DNA of 64,000 nt from JAGOUA01 sp964645655. GTDB lineage: Bacteria > Patescibacteriota > Patescibacteriia > 2-12-FULL-60-25. Location of the stretch: contig CAZXZS010000001.1 in assembly GCA_964645655.1 (NCBI GenBank), positions 496,001 through 560,000 of the forward strand, given 5' to 3'. Under the pieces are notes generated by a model, which saw only the letters and a list, made by a program, of their open reading frames with translations, had not been told where the DNA came from and did no database searches. A program made the position numbers and the translations under genes. Positions 24,247-32,878 of the stretch are shown here, one piece after another (the stretch's first letter is position 1; every line of letters begins with the position of its first letter).

Positions 24247-25362
24247 CTACACGATATTTAATAACCTTTTCATTCGTGTTAGAAGTTCTGCAAGATTTGA
24301 CTGCAAGATTTTCTGAGTATCGGGAAAGTAATCACCTTGTACGTTTTGTTCATTGTTGTGTGCAACGAAGTTATGTCTAGTTTTAATTAGATATTGGATG
24401 ATAGCCTCATTCTTTATTGCTTTATAAACAGGGTCATTTTTAAACCATTTCTCAAGAGAAATTACATCTGTTCTGCCATCAAATAAGCCCGCAACTCGGA
24501 CCGTGAGATAGTCCTGTATGATCCGGTGTAAGTTTCCGACGTGGCTCAAATCTGTCGATTCAGTTGAGCCCAGGCTTTTTTGAAGCGCTGCATTAAGTCT
24601 TGCTAACTCTATGAGCGCTCTTTCGCAGTTTTCGACCGTATACTCAAGGAATCCTTTTTCTTCTCGTAAAGAGCGTTGATTTTTCATAGATTGGCTTTCG
24701 ACAAAATAATTTAAGCCATGGGTCGCTATCTCAAAACCTTCTTTTAGGATACGTAGAGCTCCAACCCATAACGCAAATAATACAGCATATGCAAGCAAGT
24801 AACTTATTTTAGTTGGTCTTGTAAGAACGCAAATTTCGCCCTGAGAGCTTATTGATAGTGTTCCAAGTGGTGGAATCGGGGGAGGATCATGTGTGAATTC
24901 CAAGTTTGTACATCTATCGTACCCACTTTTAATAGCATCTGGGATTTGACTTACAGGAAGATTCTTTACGATTTGATGTTTCGACTCAAAATCGAAACGT
25001 TCTTTTGCACCATTTACGTCACAGGTAAGCGTTGCAGGGTACTTAGTGACTTTGTCTAGTGCAACGATGGTTCCAGAGGCATTAAAGACGGTCTCGTTTG
25101 AGAATGATACCCGGTTAATTAGAAAAGCATCATAATATATGATTGATGAGAGCCTATTATCTAAACGGCCAAGATTTGAACTGGCTTGTTGAAGGTAGTT
25201 TTCAAACTCTGGGGTAATAAGCTTTCCTTGATAATCTTTATTGGCGCTGCTGAGTAGGGTTGAAAAGCATCTAAAAGCACCCAAGAACAGCAACGGCATT
25301 GTTGGAATGATAAAAATAATGATATACCAAACAGATTTTAACCAAGCAGATTTCTTCGACAT
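24247..25362 (-). CDS. Two-pass membrane protein with C-terminal HEPN-like motif
   Basis: A 371-residue AT-rich protein. Hydrophobic segments lie at about 11-34 and 187-205, with a ~150-residue domain between them that should be outside the cytoplasm. The cytoplasmic C-terminal half is helical and holds KTRHNFVAHN: R329-x5-H335 fits the RX4-6H motif of HEPN RNases, which are common in anti-phage and toxin-antitoxin proteins. It is the last gene of a three-gene operon, 28 bp after the nuclease gene. A membrane-tethered RNase set off by infection is one model. The motif is short, so HEPN assignment is moderate. Confidence 0.55.
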   Translation of the reverse strand: MSKKSAWLKSVWYIIIFIIPTMPLLFLGAFRCFSTLLSSANKDYQGKLITPEFENYLQQASSNLGRLDNRLSSIIYYDAFLINRVSFSNETVFNASGTIVALDKVTKYPATLTCDVNGAKERFDFESKHQIVKNLPVSQIPDAIKSGYDRCTNLEFTHDPPPIPPLGTLSISSQGEICVLTRPTKISYLLAYAVLFALWVGALRILKEGFEIATHGLNYFVESQSMKNQRSLREEKGFLEYTVENCERALIELARLNAALQKSLGSTESTDLSHVGNLHRIIQDYLTVRVAGLFDGRTDVISLEKWFKNDPVYKAIKNEAIIQYLIKTRHNFVAHNNEQNVQGDYFPDTQKILQSNLAELLTRMKRLLNIV

Positions 25363-25390
25363 ATCTATAAACGAAAAGGTCTAAGGACTG

Positions 25391-26824
25391 CTAAAATAGA
25401 GCCTGTTTTTCATTGGGATAGTTGGGTGCGATTTTAGATGATCCATGTAGGCGAGTTTTTTTTGTCATAAAACGATAGTCAACTGAGTCTAGTAAAAAAT
25501 CTGTACTATAAAAAGAAGAAATCATCTGAATAATTTCAGTGCCGGATATAGAGGTTGAATATTGTCCTTCATTTGTTACCCTGCTAACCCGAAATACAGC
25601 ATCTTCAAAATCTTTGCGAAACATATCCCTTTCGCTTTCTGTAGTGTGCGATGGGTTCATTGGGCACCTTGTAACGACCCATCCCTTATCTATTAGTTTT
25701 TGTTCCAGATAGTTTAAATCAAAGTATACTTTTGCTCTTACATGACCAAACATTATTCGCATACATTGTTTGGCATCTAATGGTAATAATGAATATGGTA
25801 TTACATTTCTGGCGAATTGGTTATTTTCGTTAACGAATGAATAGTAACTATCATAGACTATTATGTTATCCTCGATTTTCTCCATCCACTTAGGGGCGGA
25901 ATCTTTAAATCTTTTATAGCAAAGATCGATACTCTCTCTGGTGTGGCGGTTAGGCTTTTCCAGCGCATCGTATGATTGAACTTTTAAAAAGTACCCGGGT
26001 TCAAGTGGAGCGTATGCAAGGAAATCTTTATCAGCTCTTTTAATAATTTCTCTTAGCTGACGAAAATAAGTTTTTATTGGTATATCTATATCAACTATAT
26101 CTGCTTCTAAGCTTTTTATGACGGTTCCGTCCTTGAAAATTGGTATTTCAATTCTTCCTTTTATAATTGAATTTTGAGTAAGAAAATGCCTTCTTTCTTG
26201 TATAGTTATTTTTGGGCTACCGCGCCCCGTAGCCTTATTTATTATATCTCTTGCGTCAAACAGTTTTGTTTTGGACTTGCTAGTCTTTGCTTCATAAATG
26301 ATGATCTTTCCATCAGGCAGAATGTGGGTAAAATCTCCGATGCGGCAAAAACGGGTTAGATCGTTTACAATTATAACCCCATTAGATTTTAACCCCATTA
26401 TTATGTCTAGCTCTTTATCTATATATCCGGGCGAGTCATTCTCTGATAGGAGGCGCATTAAAGCTCTTTGGCAGCCTAGATTCCTCCAAGCTATTCCATC
26501 TGCGATTGTTTGAAGTACCCTGGAAAGCTGCTTGTGAGCCTCCAATCTTTTTATAAGGCTCTGGCGATTTAAAATGTTCGTTTCCTCGAATAACAGCTTT
26601 TTACCTTCTTGAATAGTAAGCTGAAATTTTGAAAGTTGATGCGCCATGACCTTTTGCAAAAACAGAAGATAGACACTATTTCTTTTCAAAATCGGTAGCC
26701 GACTAAACGTCAATGTCCTTGACATTGAGGGTATAAAATTTTGGTAATACTTAAAAAATAGAATCTTACTGATCCGCGCCTCGATATCTTTTTTTGGATT
26801 TTCGCCTTCTGGGTATTTGGGCAT
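25391..26824 (-). CDS. Predicted PD-(D/E)xK nuclease
   Basis: A 477-residue soluble protein. The segment RIGDFTHILPDGKIIIYEAK (161-180) has the layout of a restriction-type nuclease core: D164, then a beta-hairpin, then E178-x-K180, with TSKSK after it. The helical N-terminal ~150 residues and a long C-terminal region are not recognised. It is flanked by two membrane proteins in the same direction. Nuclease beside membrane effectors in an integrated island is typical of defence cargo; the family itself looks new to me. It has no signal peptide. Base composition is AT-rich like the rest of the element. Confidence 0.6.
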   Translation of the reverse strand: MPKYPEGENPKKDIEARISKILFFKYYQNFIPSMSRTLTFSRLPILKRNSVYLLFLQKVMAHQLSKFQLTIQEGKKLLFEETNILNRQSLIKRLEAHKQLSRVLQTIADGIAWRNLGCQRALMRLLSENDSPGYIDKELDIIMGLKSNGVIIVNDLTRFCRIGDFTHILPDGKIIIYEAKTSKSKTKLFDARDIINKATGRGSPKITIQERRHFLTQNSIIKGRIEIPIFKDGTVIKSLEADIVDIDIPIKTYFRQLREIIKRADKDFLAYAPLEPGYFLKVQSYDALEKPNRHTRESIDLCYKRFKDSAPKWMEKIEDNIIVYDSYYSFVNENNQFARNVIPYSLLPLDAKQCMRIMFGHVRAKVYFDLNYLEQKLIDKGWVVTRCPMNPSHTTESERDMFRKDFEDAVFRVSRVTNEGQYSTSISGTEIIQMISSFYSTDFLLDSVDYRFMTKKTRLHGSSKIAPNYPNEKQALF

Positions 26825-26916
26825 TTTGGTAAGTATTTAAGGTGGGCTTTTTTAAACCGATAATCTTCCGCAAATATGGGTATTTAATTTAGCTTATTGA
26901 ATCAGTTTAGTGAGGC

Positions 26917-28608
26917 CTAGCATACTTCTTTAGGGTTTCCATGCGCATCAAACCAATATAGTTTGTTATCCTTTTCATCGAAATGCACATGCTCGGAAAG
27001 AAACCTAGTCGTCATTAAGAATCCATCGGCCATCTTCTCATTGGCGGCGAATTTAGGAAGGAGCTTTTCTTTAACATAGGCAAGAAAAGCATCTCTGTTA
27101 GGATCATTAGTGGGTTGAGCATAAATTATCAGAGCGACCTTAGTTAAAGCTGGGTAAAAGCCTCTCTCTACATTTTCTTTAACTTCAAACATCAGGTAGT
27201 CAAAAAACAAGTTATTACTATCTCCTACAGGAGGATGTTTCCATATAAAGCGTGTTGCCGCTGTAATAGCGTAAAAACGTATAGCGTCTTTATCTTGCTT
27301 ATTTTTTATATACGAAAGACCACTCAAAAAATGAACGGTGGATAATGCAAATTGCGCTAGTACGTTTTTTGCATAATAAGTTCCATTTTCTGCCTTATAT
27401 TCGACTTTTAGCTGACTATCTGGGATAGGAGGTGCATTCTCCTCACTTCGGAATATGTCAGGCCAGGTAGAGGAGAAGAAAAAGCTAAGTTTATGAAGCA
27501 GAGATTGAGCCTTACTAGCAACAAAAGGATCTATTTCAGGTGATGAGGCGGTACATATATTTGCGATGTATCTAGAAAAATCACCTAAATCACTTGCGAA
27601 AATCACCCAGTATCTATCAAGAATGGGAGAATTTGCCTCCATTCTTACCGTTGCCCTCATGACTATTTCAATAATCTTTAACTGAACGGTTAGGTACTCT
27701 TCGCTATAGCGATTTTCTTCATTTGGATGAAAGAGAACAGAGCTATTAATAAAGCCATGATTTACATACCACCCATCTTCGAACAAAATTTTGTAGATAT
27801 TAAAACCGAGCGCTAATCCATTCTGAGATATCTGATGATAGAGATGGGAATCATGACTTTGAACCATTTTCTCTAGTAAGCCCCTAATAAATCCCTCCCC
27901 CATGACAAAACGAGAGTTTATTTTAGGTAATGTGGATAATATTCTACACAGGACATCAATCCTATTAGAACTTAAAAAACTTATAAGAATTGGATCGACA
28001 AGAAGAACGTTAAAAACATTCCCTATATCTTTCTTATACTCGTTATCTTGATTGTGGGGGTTGTTGTAATGCTTGAGCAATAACGGCAGATTCTCGTCTA
28101 GTACTTGAACTACATTGCCCACGGCGGTGCCCGTGTCCTTGGCTATCGCACTATATAAAACCTCGAAAAACTTTTTTGAATTATCTTTGCTGAATAAGGT
28201 TTTATAAGTTGCTCCATATAAGAAAACAATAATACTGGTACTCACCAGAATGAAGCTTAAAAATTGAAAGAAGCCTACATTTCTTGGTAGCGGGATACTA
28301 ATAGAGATCTGATCGATCAAGACACTATAAATAATTGAGATTGCCGCAAGGACAATAAGGGCAATGCTCCACCTATTTAGATTTGAGCGTATCTTTATTC
28401 TTAGGTCCCACAAACTGTTTTTTAGCTGGTATACAGCAATGAAAATTGCTACAGCTGTTAAAAACTCTCCGAGAGAGAAAATATCATTTGGTATGTTACT
28501 GATAAGACAGGACTGATTTTTGATAAAACCAAACCAACAATCAACTAATGGGTTCATTGTTAACTGATTTGTTAAAGTGGATATGGTAGTCATGGAATTC
28601 AGAATCAA
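26917..28608 (-). CDS. Large membrane-anchored protein of unknown function
   Basis: Unrecognised protein of up to 563 residues (alternative ATGs at 28593 and 28557). Four hydrophobic segments lie in the first ~135 residues (about 44-62, 80-100, 112-135 and near 28-38). A helical cytoplasmic domain of ~420 residues follows, without a motif I know. It is the first gene of the operon with the nuclease and HEPN-like genes; gaps are 92 and 28 bp. The design, membrane anchor plus large soluble sensor-like body, would suit a membrane effector or sensor, but that is inference. Confidence 0.6.
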   Translation of the reverse strand: MILNSMTTISTLTNQLTMNPLVDCWFGFIKNQSCLISNIPNDIFSLGEFLTAVAIFIAVYQLKNSLWDLRIKIRSNLNRWSIALIVLAAISIIYSVLIDQISISIPLPRNVGFFQFLSFILVSTSIIVFLYGATYKTLFSKDNSKKFFEVLYSAIAKDTGTAVGNVVQVLDENLPLLLKHYNNPHNQDNEYKKDIGNVFNVLLVDPILISFLSSNRIDVLCRILSTLPKINSRFVMGEGFIRGLLEKMVQSHDSHLYHQISQNGLALGFNIYKILFEDGWYVNHGFINSSVLFHPNEENRYSEEYLTVQLKIIEIVMRATVRMEANSPILDRYWVIFASDLGDFSRYIANICTASSPEIDPFVASKAQSLLHKLSFFFSSTWPDIFRSEENAPPIPDSQLKVEYKAENGTYYAKNVLAQFALSTVHFLSGLSYIKNKQDKDAIRFYAITAATRFIWKHPPVGDSNNLFFDYLMFEVKENVERGFYPALTKVALIIYAQPTNDPNRDAFLAYVKEKLLPKFAANEKMADGFLMTTRFLSEHVHFDEKDNKLYWFDAHGNPKEVC

Positions 28609-28736
28609 GGCAATATCCCCATGTCTGCTCTGCGACAGAGGGGCTTTGTTTGATTTTAAGAGTATTGTCCAGGGGCGGTTCTGTCCATTTATCTATTTGA
28701 GAAACATGATATTTGAGTTTAGACTTAATATGATTT

Positions 28737-29072
28737 ATGTCAGCTCCCAAAAATAACAAAAACGCTCTTGGCAACCGCGGAGGTGGTCGTAAGAGCGCTT
28801 TTGAAGAGATGAAGGAAGCAAAGTGGCTTAAAACCGTGTGGAATAGAGATTTTGATGTTGGCTCCCTTCAGAAAAAAGTAGAGAGTGGAACGTATAGCGT
28901 GCGCGACATCTTCCTTCTGAACGCTTTAAGTGGCCAGCCAGCCGCTTTAAAGGTCATGGCGGATAAGATTCTGCCTGGTAGGGATGAAATGAAAGACAAG
29001 CGAGAACAAGAGGTCTGGCAACCCCCCGTTATTGTCGATCCTAGCGGGGAGCCTTTCGCTTTGGGTAAATGA
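28737..29072 (+). CDS. Small DNA-packaging (terminase small subunit-like) protein
   Basis: A 111-residue protein that opens MSAPKNNKNALGNRGGGRKSAFEEM, a start resembling phage terminase small subunits and related packaging proteins (xAPKGNxxAxGNxGGGRP). The middle part is a short helical stretch (LKTVW...GTYSVRDIFLLNALSG..AALKVMADKILPGRD) fitting their HTH/oligomerisation region. No large terminase or capsid gene lies in the element, so it may help a satellite borrow another phage's packaging machinery, or be a relic. Divergent from the membrane-protein operon. Confidence 0.5.
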   Translation: MSAPKNNKNALGNRGGGRKSAFEEMKEAKWLKTVWNRDFDVGSLQKKVESGTYSVRDIFLLNALSGQPAALKVMADKILPGRDEMKDKREQEVWQPPVIVDPSGEPFALGK

Positions 29073-29083
29073 GGATATTAAAA

Positions 29084-29479
29084 TTATCTGCCTAATCTTT
29101 CGCGTTCATCAAGCTTGCGTATAACCCGATCCGCTATCTCCTCGGTTAAGCTTTCACCGAAACCCGTACTAAACTTCACTAAAAGGAAACAGGCGGAACC
29201 TATGCCTAAAACATACTTTAAAATCGGCCATGAGCGAGCAATAAGCTCTGTAAAGATACCAACCGCACCTTTTCCGCTATCCACTAGCTCCACTGCTAAA
29301 TAAATTAGAAAAATAGCTGCCACTATATACAATATCGTCTTTGAAAGATACTGGGAGAGTCTTAGAAGGCTATCTCTTAATGGGGATGATTTAAGCTTTT
29401 TTAAGAGAGCGGGGGCGTGGTGTATTGCGCCACCAATGAGCAAAAGGGCTCCTAGGACTGATAGCATTGATTCGTTCAT
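29084..29479 (-). CDS. Small three-segment membrane protein
   Basis: Unrecognised protein of 131 residues with hydrophobic segments at about 5-20, 43-62 and 84-102 and a charged C-terminal tail. The frame is open up to 29617, but a hairpin with a T-run (29503-29526) interrupts that extension, and the ATG at 29479 (MNESMLSVLG) gives a natural N-terminus before the first membrane segment. It is convergent with the terminase-like gene, 11 bp away. Small membrane proteins of this kind can be holins or toxins; nothing here distinguishes between them. Confidence 0.5.
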   Translation of the reverse strand: MNESMLSVLGALLLIGGAIHHAPALLKKLKSSPLRDSLLRLSQYLSKTILYIVAAIFLIYLAVELVDSGKGAVGIFTELIARSWPILKYVLGIGSACFLLVKFSTGFGESLTEEIADRVIRKLDERERLGR

Positions 29480-29502
29480 AGTTTTAAGAAAAGTCGATAA
29501 AC

Positions 29503-29526
29503 AAAAAGGACACCCCTGAGGTGTCC
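29503..29526 (-). terminator. Hairpin with T-run upstream of the small membrane gene
   Basis: GGACACC-TCAGG-GGTGTCC then TTTTT on the minus strand. It lies upstream of the ATG at 29479 and could attenuate transcription entering from the right. Confidence 0.55.
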
Positions 29527-29706
29527 AGACCCAAACAACAAGACCCGAGAGCCCTGCCGCTTGTTTTATCAGGAGTGCCCTTTTTATCGCATCAGGGCTC
29601 CTGAAAAACAGCCGCATTTATCGCGGTTGGGTATAGTTGTTTGAATCTGGACGATGACAATATCTCTCTTATGGTTTAAAAAGTCAAAGAAAGATTAATA
29701 GAGTAT

Positions 29707-30525
29707 ATGTCTAGATATCAGGGCGCTGACCTAAGAATGTGGCGTGCTTTTTTGCACGATCTTGTGATGTGGGATGATTATCAGTACGAGATAGTAAAAA
29801 TCAGGAGAAAACATGTAATACCTCCTGTGGGATATAGCTTGGCAGGCGGTAAGCAAGTGCCGCCTACAGCTTGGAAGGAAAATCGTTTAAAACAAATTAG
29901 AAATAGGGGTCTTGAATTTGAGTTGAATGCAGATGAGTTTTGTACGATGGATCTATATCAAGATGTCGCTGCTCTCAATGCTCGTTATGGGTTGTTTTTC
30001 CCCTTAGAATATAATCCAACTCATTTCTTTGTTTTTTATGACCAGCTTCCAACGGAAGAGGAGATGACGTTTCAAAACCCAAAGGATGATGGTTTTTCCT
30101 TAAACGATGTTTTTTTAGAGAAGCCTTCATTTCTCGTGAATGCGTTGTTATGTGCAAGCGATGATCAGAAGAAGTTCATTGCCGAACAACAAAAAAATAA
30201 AGAATTAGTTTTCCCTATCTCGCTTCGAGTCTCTCTTTTTAGCTCTCAGAGTGATATTTGGGATTACCTAAATAGAAACTGGAAAAAGCTTATAGAGCCA
30301 GAGATCGTTAAGGCTCGCAACAATCTTGGGCTAAATAGGCGTCCTAGAAGAAGGAGTTTGCGTGTTGCTATGGTTGAGCGTTTTATATTGAGCAATAAGG
30401 ATAAAGACGCTCAGGAAATTAAAAAACAGTTACGAATATTTTTGGGATGTGGAAAAACTACTTCAGAGATTCAGTCTATTATTGCTAAGAAAAGGCTAAA
30501 TTATAACAAAAAACTTAAACCATAA
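29707..30525 (+). CDS. Hypothetical element protein
   Basis: Unrecognised soluble protein of 272 residues with a basic, Arg/Lys-rich C-terminal third (RRPRRRSLR..., then KKQLRIFLGCGKTTSEIQSIIAKKR). That tail looks like a nucleic-acid-binding helical domain and may contain a helix-turn-helix. The N-terminal two thirds contain many aromatic residues (HFFVFYDQLP, FFPLEYNP). It reads away from the small membrane gene and ends just before the non-coding stretch at 30.53-30.9 kb. AT-rich. No function is proposed. Confidence 0.55.
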   Translation: MSRYQGADLRMWRAFLHDLVMWDDYQYEIVKIRRKHVIPPVGYSLAGGKQVPPTAWKENRLKQIRNRGLEFELNADEFCTMDLYQDVAALNARYGLFFPLEYNPTHFFVFYDQLPTEEEMTFQNPKDDGFSLNDVFLEKPSFLVNALLCASDDQKKFIAEQQKNKELVFPISLRVSLFSSQSDIWDYLNRNWKKLIEPEIVKARNNLGLNRRPRRRSLRVAMVERFILSNKDKDAQEIKKQLRIFLGCGKTTSEIQSIIAKKRLNYNKKLKP

Positions 30526-30904
30526 TCGGGACTACTTTAAGAAGTTACGAAGTGATCAGCAAAGCATAGTCTAGTGTGTGTAGGAGCGAAAAATTGCTCT
30601 TATGCACGTTCTTTCGTTTATAGACGTCTGACTTGTACGTAAACAAGAAGGCGCAGGAAAGTCTTGAAGCCTGGGCGTAAGCCAAAACAGTGATTGTTCC
30701 TTGCTCCGCAAAGCAACAAATGCCTCAGCGGCTCATGTTCGGATACCAAGCCCGAAGCGTACCAAGCATCCAACTTAACTTGTGCCACCGTGTGGCTCTA
30801 GTCATGCATGTACGTGTGCTCGGGTCTAACCCTCTGAACAGGAGAGGGGCTCACATTCATTCACTCTTAACGAACTCCCTCCATCCAAGGGAGAGGGGAT
30901 TTTT
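30526..30904 (+). ncRNA. Candidate structured RNA or leader in the element
   Basis: No convincing coding frame occupies these ~375 bases between the 272-residue gene and the zinc-ribbon gene, although the rest of the element is tightly packed. The stretch contains short self-complementary runs (GGAGC/GCTC near 30582, CAGG/CCTG at 30651-30672, GCCAC/GTGGC near 30783) and ends in an intrinsic terminator. It could be a small RNA of the element or a long 5' leader. I did not match it to a known RNA family. Confidence 0.35.
30875..30904 (+). terminator. Intrinsic terminator before the zinc-ribbon gene
   Basis: CTCCCT-CCATCCA-AGGGAG, then AGGGGA and five T. It ends directly at the next ATG. Confidence 0.65.
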
Positions 30905-31177
30905 ATGTCTCAATGTGGATTTATGAAGGTCACAACGCTCCCGCATGTGCCCTGTCCCTGGTGCAATAAGTCGGGTGTATATGTGTACGCGCGACATCGT
31001 TCCGTTCGATACGAATGCCTTTTTAGGTGCGGCTATTACGCCAACATTCCTAAGCAACTTCTTACCTATCAACAGAAACGGGCCTTTTACCCTAGGGATC
31101 GTAAGAAAAAGGGTAGGGCAAAACTTGTCGGCACAGTTCTTATCATTGTTTTACTTCTCGCCTCTATATATGCTTAA
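30905..31177 (+). CDS. Zinc-ribbon protein with C-terminal membrane anchor
   Basis: A 90-residue protein. CPWC (residues 17-20) and two later cysteines (CLFRC, 38-42) form a probable four-Cys zinc ribbon, followed by a basic stretch and a hydrophobic C-terminal segment (LVGTVLIIVLLLASIYA). A tail-anchored zinc ribbon is unusual. It starts right after a terminator, so expression may need a promoter within the preceding stretch. It overlaps a long alternative frame that leads into the excisionase gene. Existence as a real gene is likely but not proven. Confidence 0.5.
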   Translation: MSQCGFMKVTTLPHVPCPWCNKSGVYVYARHRSVRYECLFRCGYYANIPKQLLTYQQKRAFYPRDRKKKGRAKLVGTVLIIVLLLASIYA

Positions 31178-31226
31178 CGTACCCTCTCAGTCGGTTGATG
31201 CACCTCGACAATCAAAGAAGCAGGTT

Positions 31227-31457
31227 ATGACAGATACGGAGCAGATAGTTCTGGATTCTGAATTAGTATTCTTGAATATTAGAGAAGTTGCGGGGGTACT
31301 TAGGATCGCGCCCGTTAGCGTTTATCGCTTGATCGCAAAGCGTGCCATTCCTGTATACCGAGCTTGCCGTAAAATTCTCTTTAAGAAGCGTGATATTCTT
31401 GATTACCTTGAACGCAATCGTAAGGAATCTTCAACCTATGGCGGTCCGGAAGGTTAA
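31227..31457 (+). CDS. xis: Excisionase-type helix-turn-helix protein
   Basis: A 76-residue protein with an MerR-like winged-helix/excisionase motif: LNIREVAGVLRIAPVSVYRLIAKRAIPVYRACRKILFKKRDILDYLE. Such proteins bend attachment-site DNA and steer the integrase towards excision, or act as regulators. The ATG at 31227 was chosen; 31170 is an alternative, and the frame is open further up. Its end overlaps the integrase start by 20 bp, which suggests translational coupling and joint control of recombination. Symbol given by function and position. Confidence 0.75.
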   Translation: MTDTEQIVLDSELVFLNIREVAGVLRIAPVSVYRLIAKRAIPVYRACRKILFKKRDILDYLERNRKESSTYGGPEG

Positions 31458-32544
31458 GGGGAGTTGGTGGGTAGATTTCCAGATTCGTCTTCACCGACAC
31501 CGCTACCGTAGTCCAGAGAATACTCGCGAAGGCGCGCTTGCCTTTGAAGCTAATCTTAGGCAGAAAATTGCACGTGGAGAAGATATAGGACTTCGCCCTA
31601 ACGTCGATAATAACCCAGCATTCGCTGTATTTGCGATGGAATGGGTTGATACTCAGGTGAAGACAGAGAATAAGCCCTCTGAGGTGCGCGCGAAGATGAG
31701 CGTACTCAACAATCATCTTTTGCCCTTCTTCGGTAAGCTCACGTTGAGACAGATAGATTCACAAATAGTCGAGCAATACAAAGCTCAAAAGATTCGTTCA
31801 GGCTTGGCAGCAAAGACAGTGAATAACCACCTAGTCATCCTTCAGCGCTGTTTAAACGTGGCATTAGAGTGGGGGAAGCTGCAGCGTGTGCCAAAGATAG
31901 GGAAGCTGAAATGTATCTCACAGCGTCTCGATTTCCTTAGTCCACTCGAAAGTCATCAGTTGGTCCAGGGATGCGATGAGTCTATGTGGCGAGATATGTT
32001 GCTCATGGCACTTCGTACAGGAATGCGGCTAGGGGAGTTGTGTGGCCTTCAGTGGCGCGATGTGGATTTAGGTCGAAAGATGTTAACGGTTCAGCATTCG
32101 CTTGTACGGGGAGTGCTGGGCTCTCCAAAAAGCCATAAGATTAGGCACATCCCTCTTACGGACGATCTTTGCCGAACTCTGTACGAACGGAGACATGAGC
32201 ACGGGTTCGTTTTTCGCCGCCCTGATGGTCGTCCTATCGTGGATTGGGTAGCTGAATGCGGTATCCGTCGAGCTTGTAGGAAGGCGGGGATTCGTGAAAT
32301 AGGCTGGCATACCCTTCGTCACACCTTTGCTTCGCAGTTGGTTAGTGAAGGGGTGCCATTAAACGCGGTTCAAGAGTTGCTTGGGCATTCTACGGTCGTT
32401 ATGACCATGAAATATGCCCATCTCGCTCCGTCCGCTCTTCGTTCTGCGGTGGATGTACTCGAAAAGGCGGAAAATCGCGAAATTGAGAAAAAATGTCAGC
32501 CCGGCGTCAACCTTGAACAGATGTTAAGCCGAGCAATGCATTAA
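31438..32544 (+). CDS. int: Tyrosine recombinase (integrase)
   Basis: A 368-residue phage-type integrase. The N-terminal arm-binding part (MAVRKVKGSWWVDFQIRLHRHRYR) is followed by a core-binding domain (SEVRAKMSVLNNHLLPFFGKLTLRQID) and the catalytic domain. Catalytic residues seen are Arg in ALRTGMRLGELCGLQW, Lys in SPKSHKIRHIPL, H-x-x-R in WHTLRHTFAS, His in ELLGHSTV and Tyr in TMKYAHL. It sits about 80 bp from tRNA-Lys, as integrases usually do beside their att site. All active-site residues are present, so the element may still move. Start is inside the excisionase gene. Confidence 0.92.
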   Translation: MAVRKVKGSWWVDFQIRLHRHRYRSPENTREGALAFEANLRQKIARGEDIGLRPNVDNNPAFAVFAMEWVDTQVKTENKPSEVRAKMSVLNNHLLPFFGKLTLRQIDSQIVEQYKAQKIRSGLAAKTVNNHLVILQRCLNVALEWGKLQRVPKIGKLKCISQRLDFLSPLESHQLVQGCDESMWRDMLLMALRTGMRLGELCGLQWRDVDLGRKMLTVQHSLVRGVLGSPKSHKIRHIPLTDDLCRTLYERRHEHGFVFRRPDGRPIVDWVAECGIRRACRKAGIREIGWHTLRHTFASQLVSEGVPLNAVQELLGHSTVVMTMKYAHLAPSALRSAVDVLEKAENREIEKKCQPGVNLEQMLSRAMH

Positions 32545-32585
32545 GCCGACCACTCATGTGTTCGATTCACCCAGTGTTTACAACC

Positions 32586-32619
32586 AAAAACAAAACACCC
32601 AGCATCTTGATGCGGGTGT
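32586..32619 (-). terminator. Terminator of tRNA-Lys supplied by the element
   Basis: On the minus strand ACACCC-GCATC pairs with GATGC-TGGGTGT and is followed by TTTGTTTTTG. It replaces the host hairpin now stranded at 23987-24013. Confidence 0.65.
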
Positions 32620-32625
32620 CTTGCG

Positions 32626-32701
<76 letters not shown>

Positions 32702-32789
32702 GCGCGTATCTAACCTGTTCCAGCTGCTTCCCGGGCCCTGGACGAGGAAGGCCGCACCTCCCGGCGGTCCCTAGGCTCGGATGCGCCAG

Positions 32790-32818
32790 ATCTTAGCAAA
32801 AACACGCCGAAGCATCAA
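32790..32818 (-). promoter_or_regulatory. Promoter of tRNA-Lys
   Basis: TTGATG-17 nt-TAAGAT on the minus strand. Confidence 0.7.
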
Positions 32819-32846
32819 GTCTCACGGATTGGCCGATGAAGGAATG

Positions 32847-32871
32847 AAAAACCCTCGTCCATCAGACGAGG
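32847..32871 (-). terminator. Terminator of the 34135 HhH gene
   Basis: CCTCGTC-TGATG-GACGAGG then GTTTTT on the minus strand. It lies between this gene and the tRNA promoter. Confidence 0.8.
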
Positions 32872-32878
32872 GGAGGGG

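Noticed and set aside
28541..28774. 77-residue minus-strand frame in the element
   Set aside because: It overlaps both the membrane protein start and the terminase-like gene and has no ribosome site.
30640..30690. RNase P RNA-like AGGAAAGTC segment
   Set aside because: Only a short match to the conserved P3-P4 region; other universal RNase P segments are not seen, so it is not called.
30945..31226. Upstream extension of the excisionase frame
   Set aside because: It overlaps the zinc-ribbon gene in another frame and lacks motifs; the ATG at 31227 starts just before the HTH domain.
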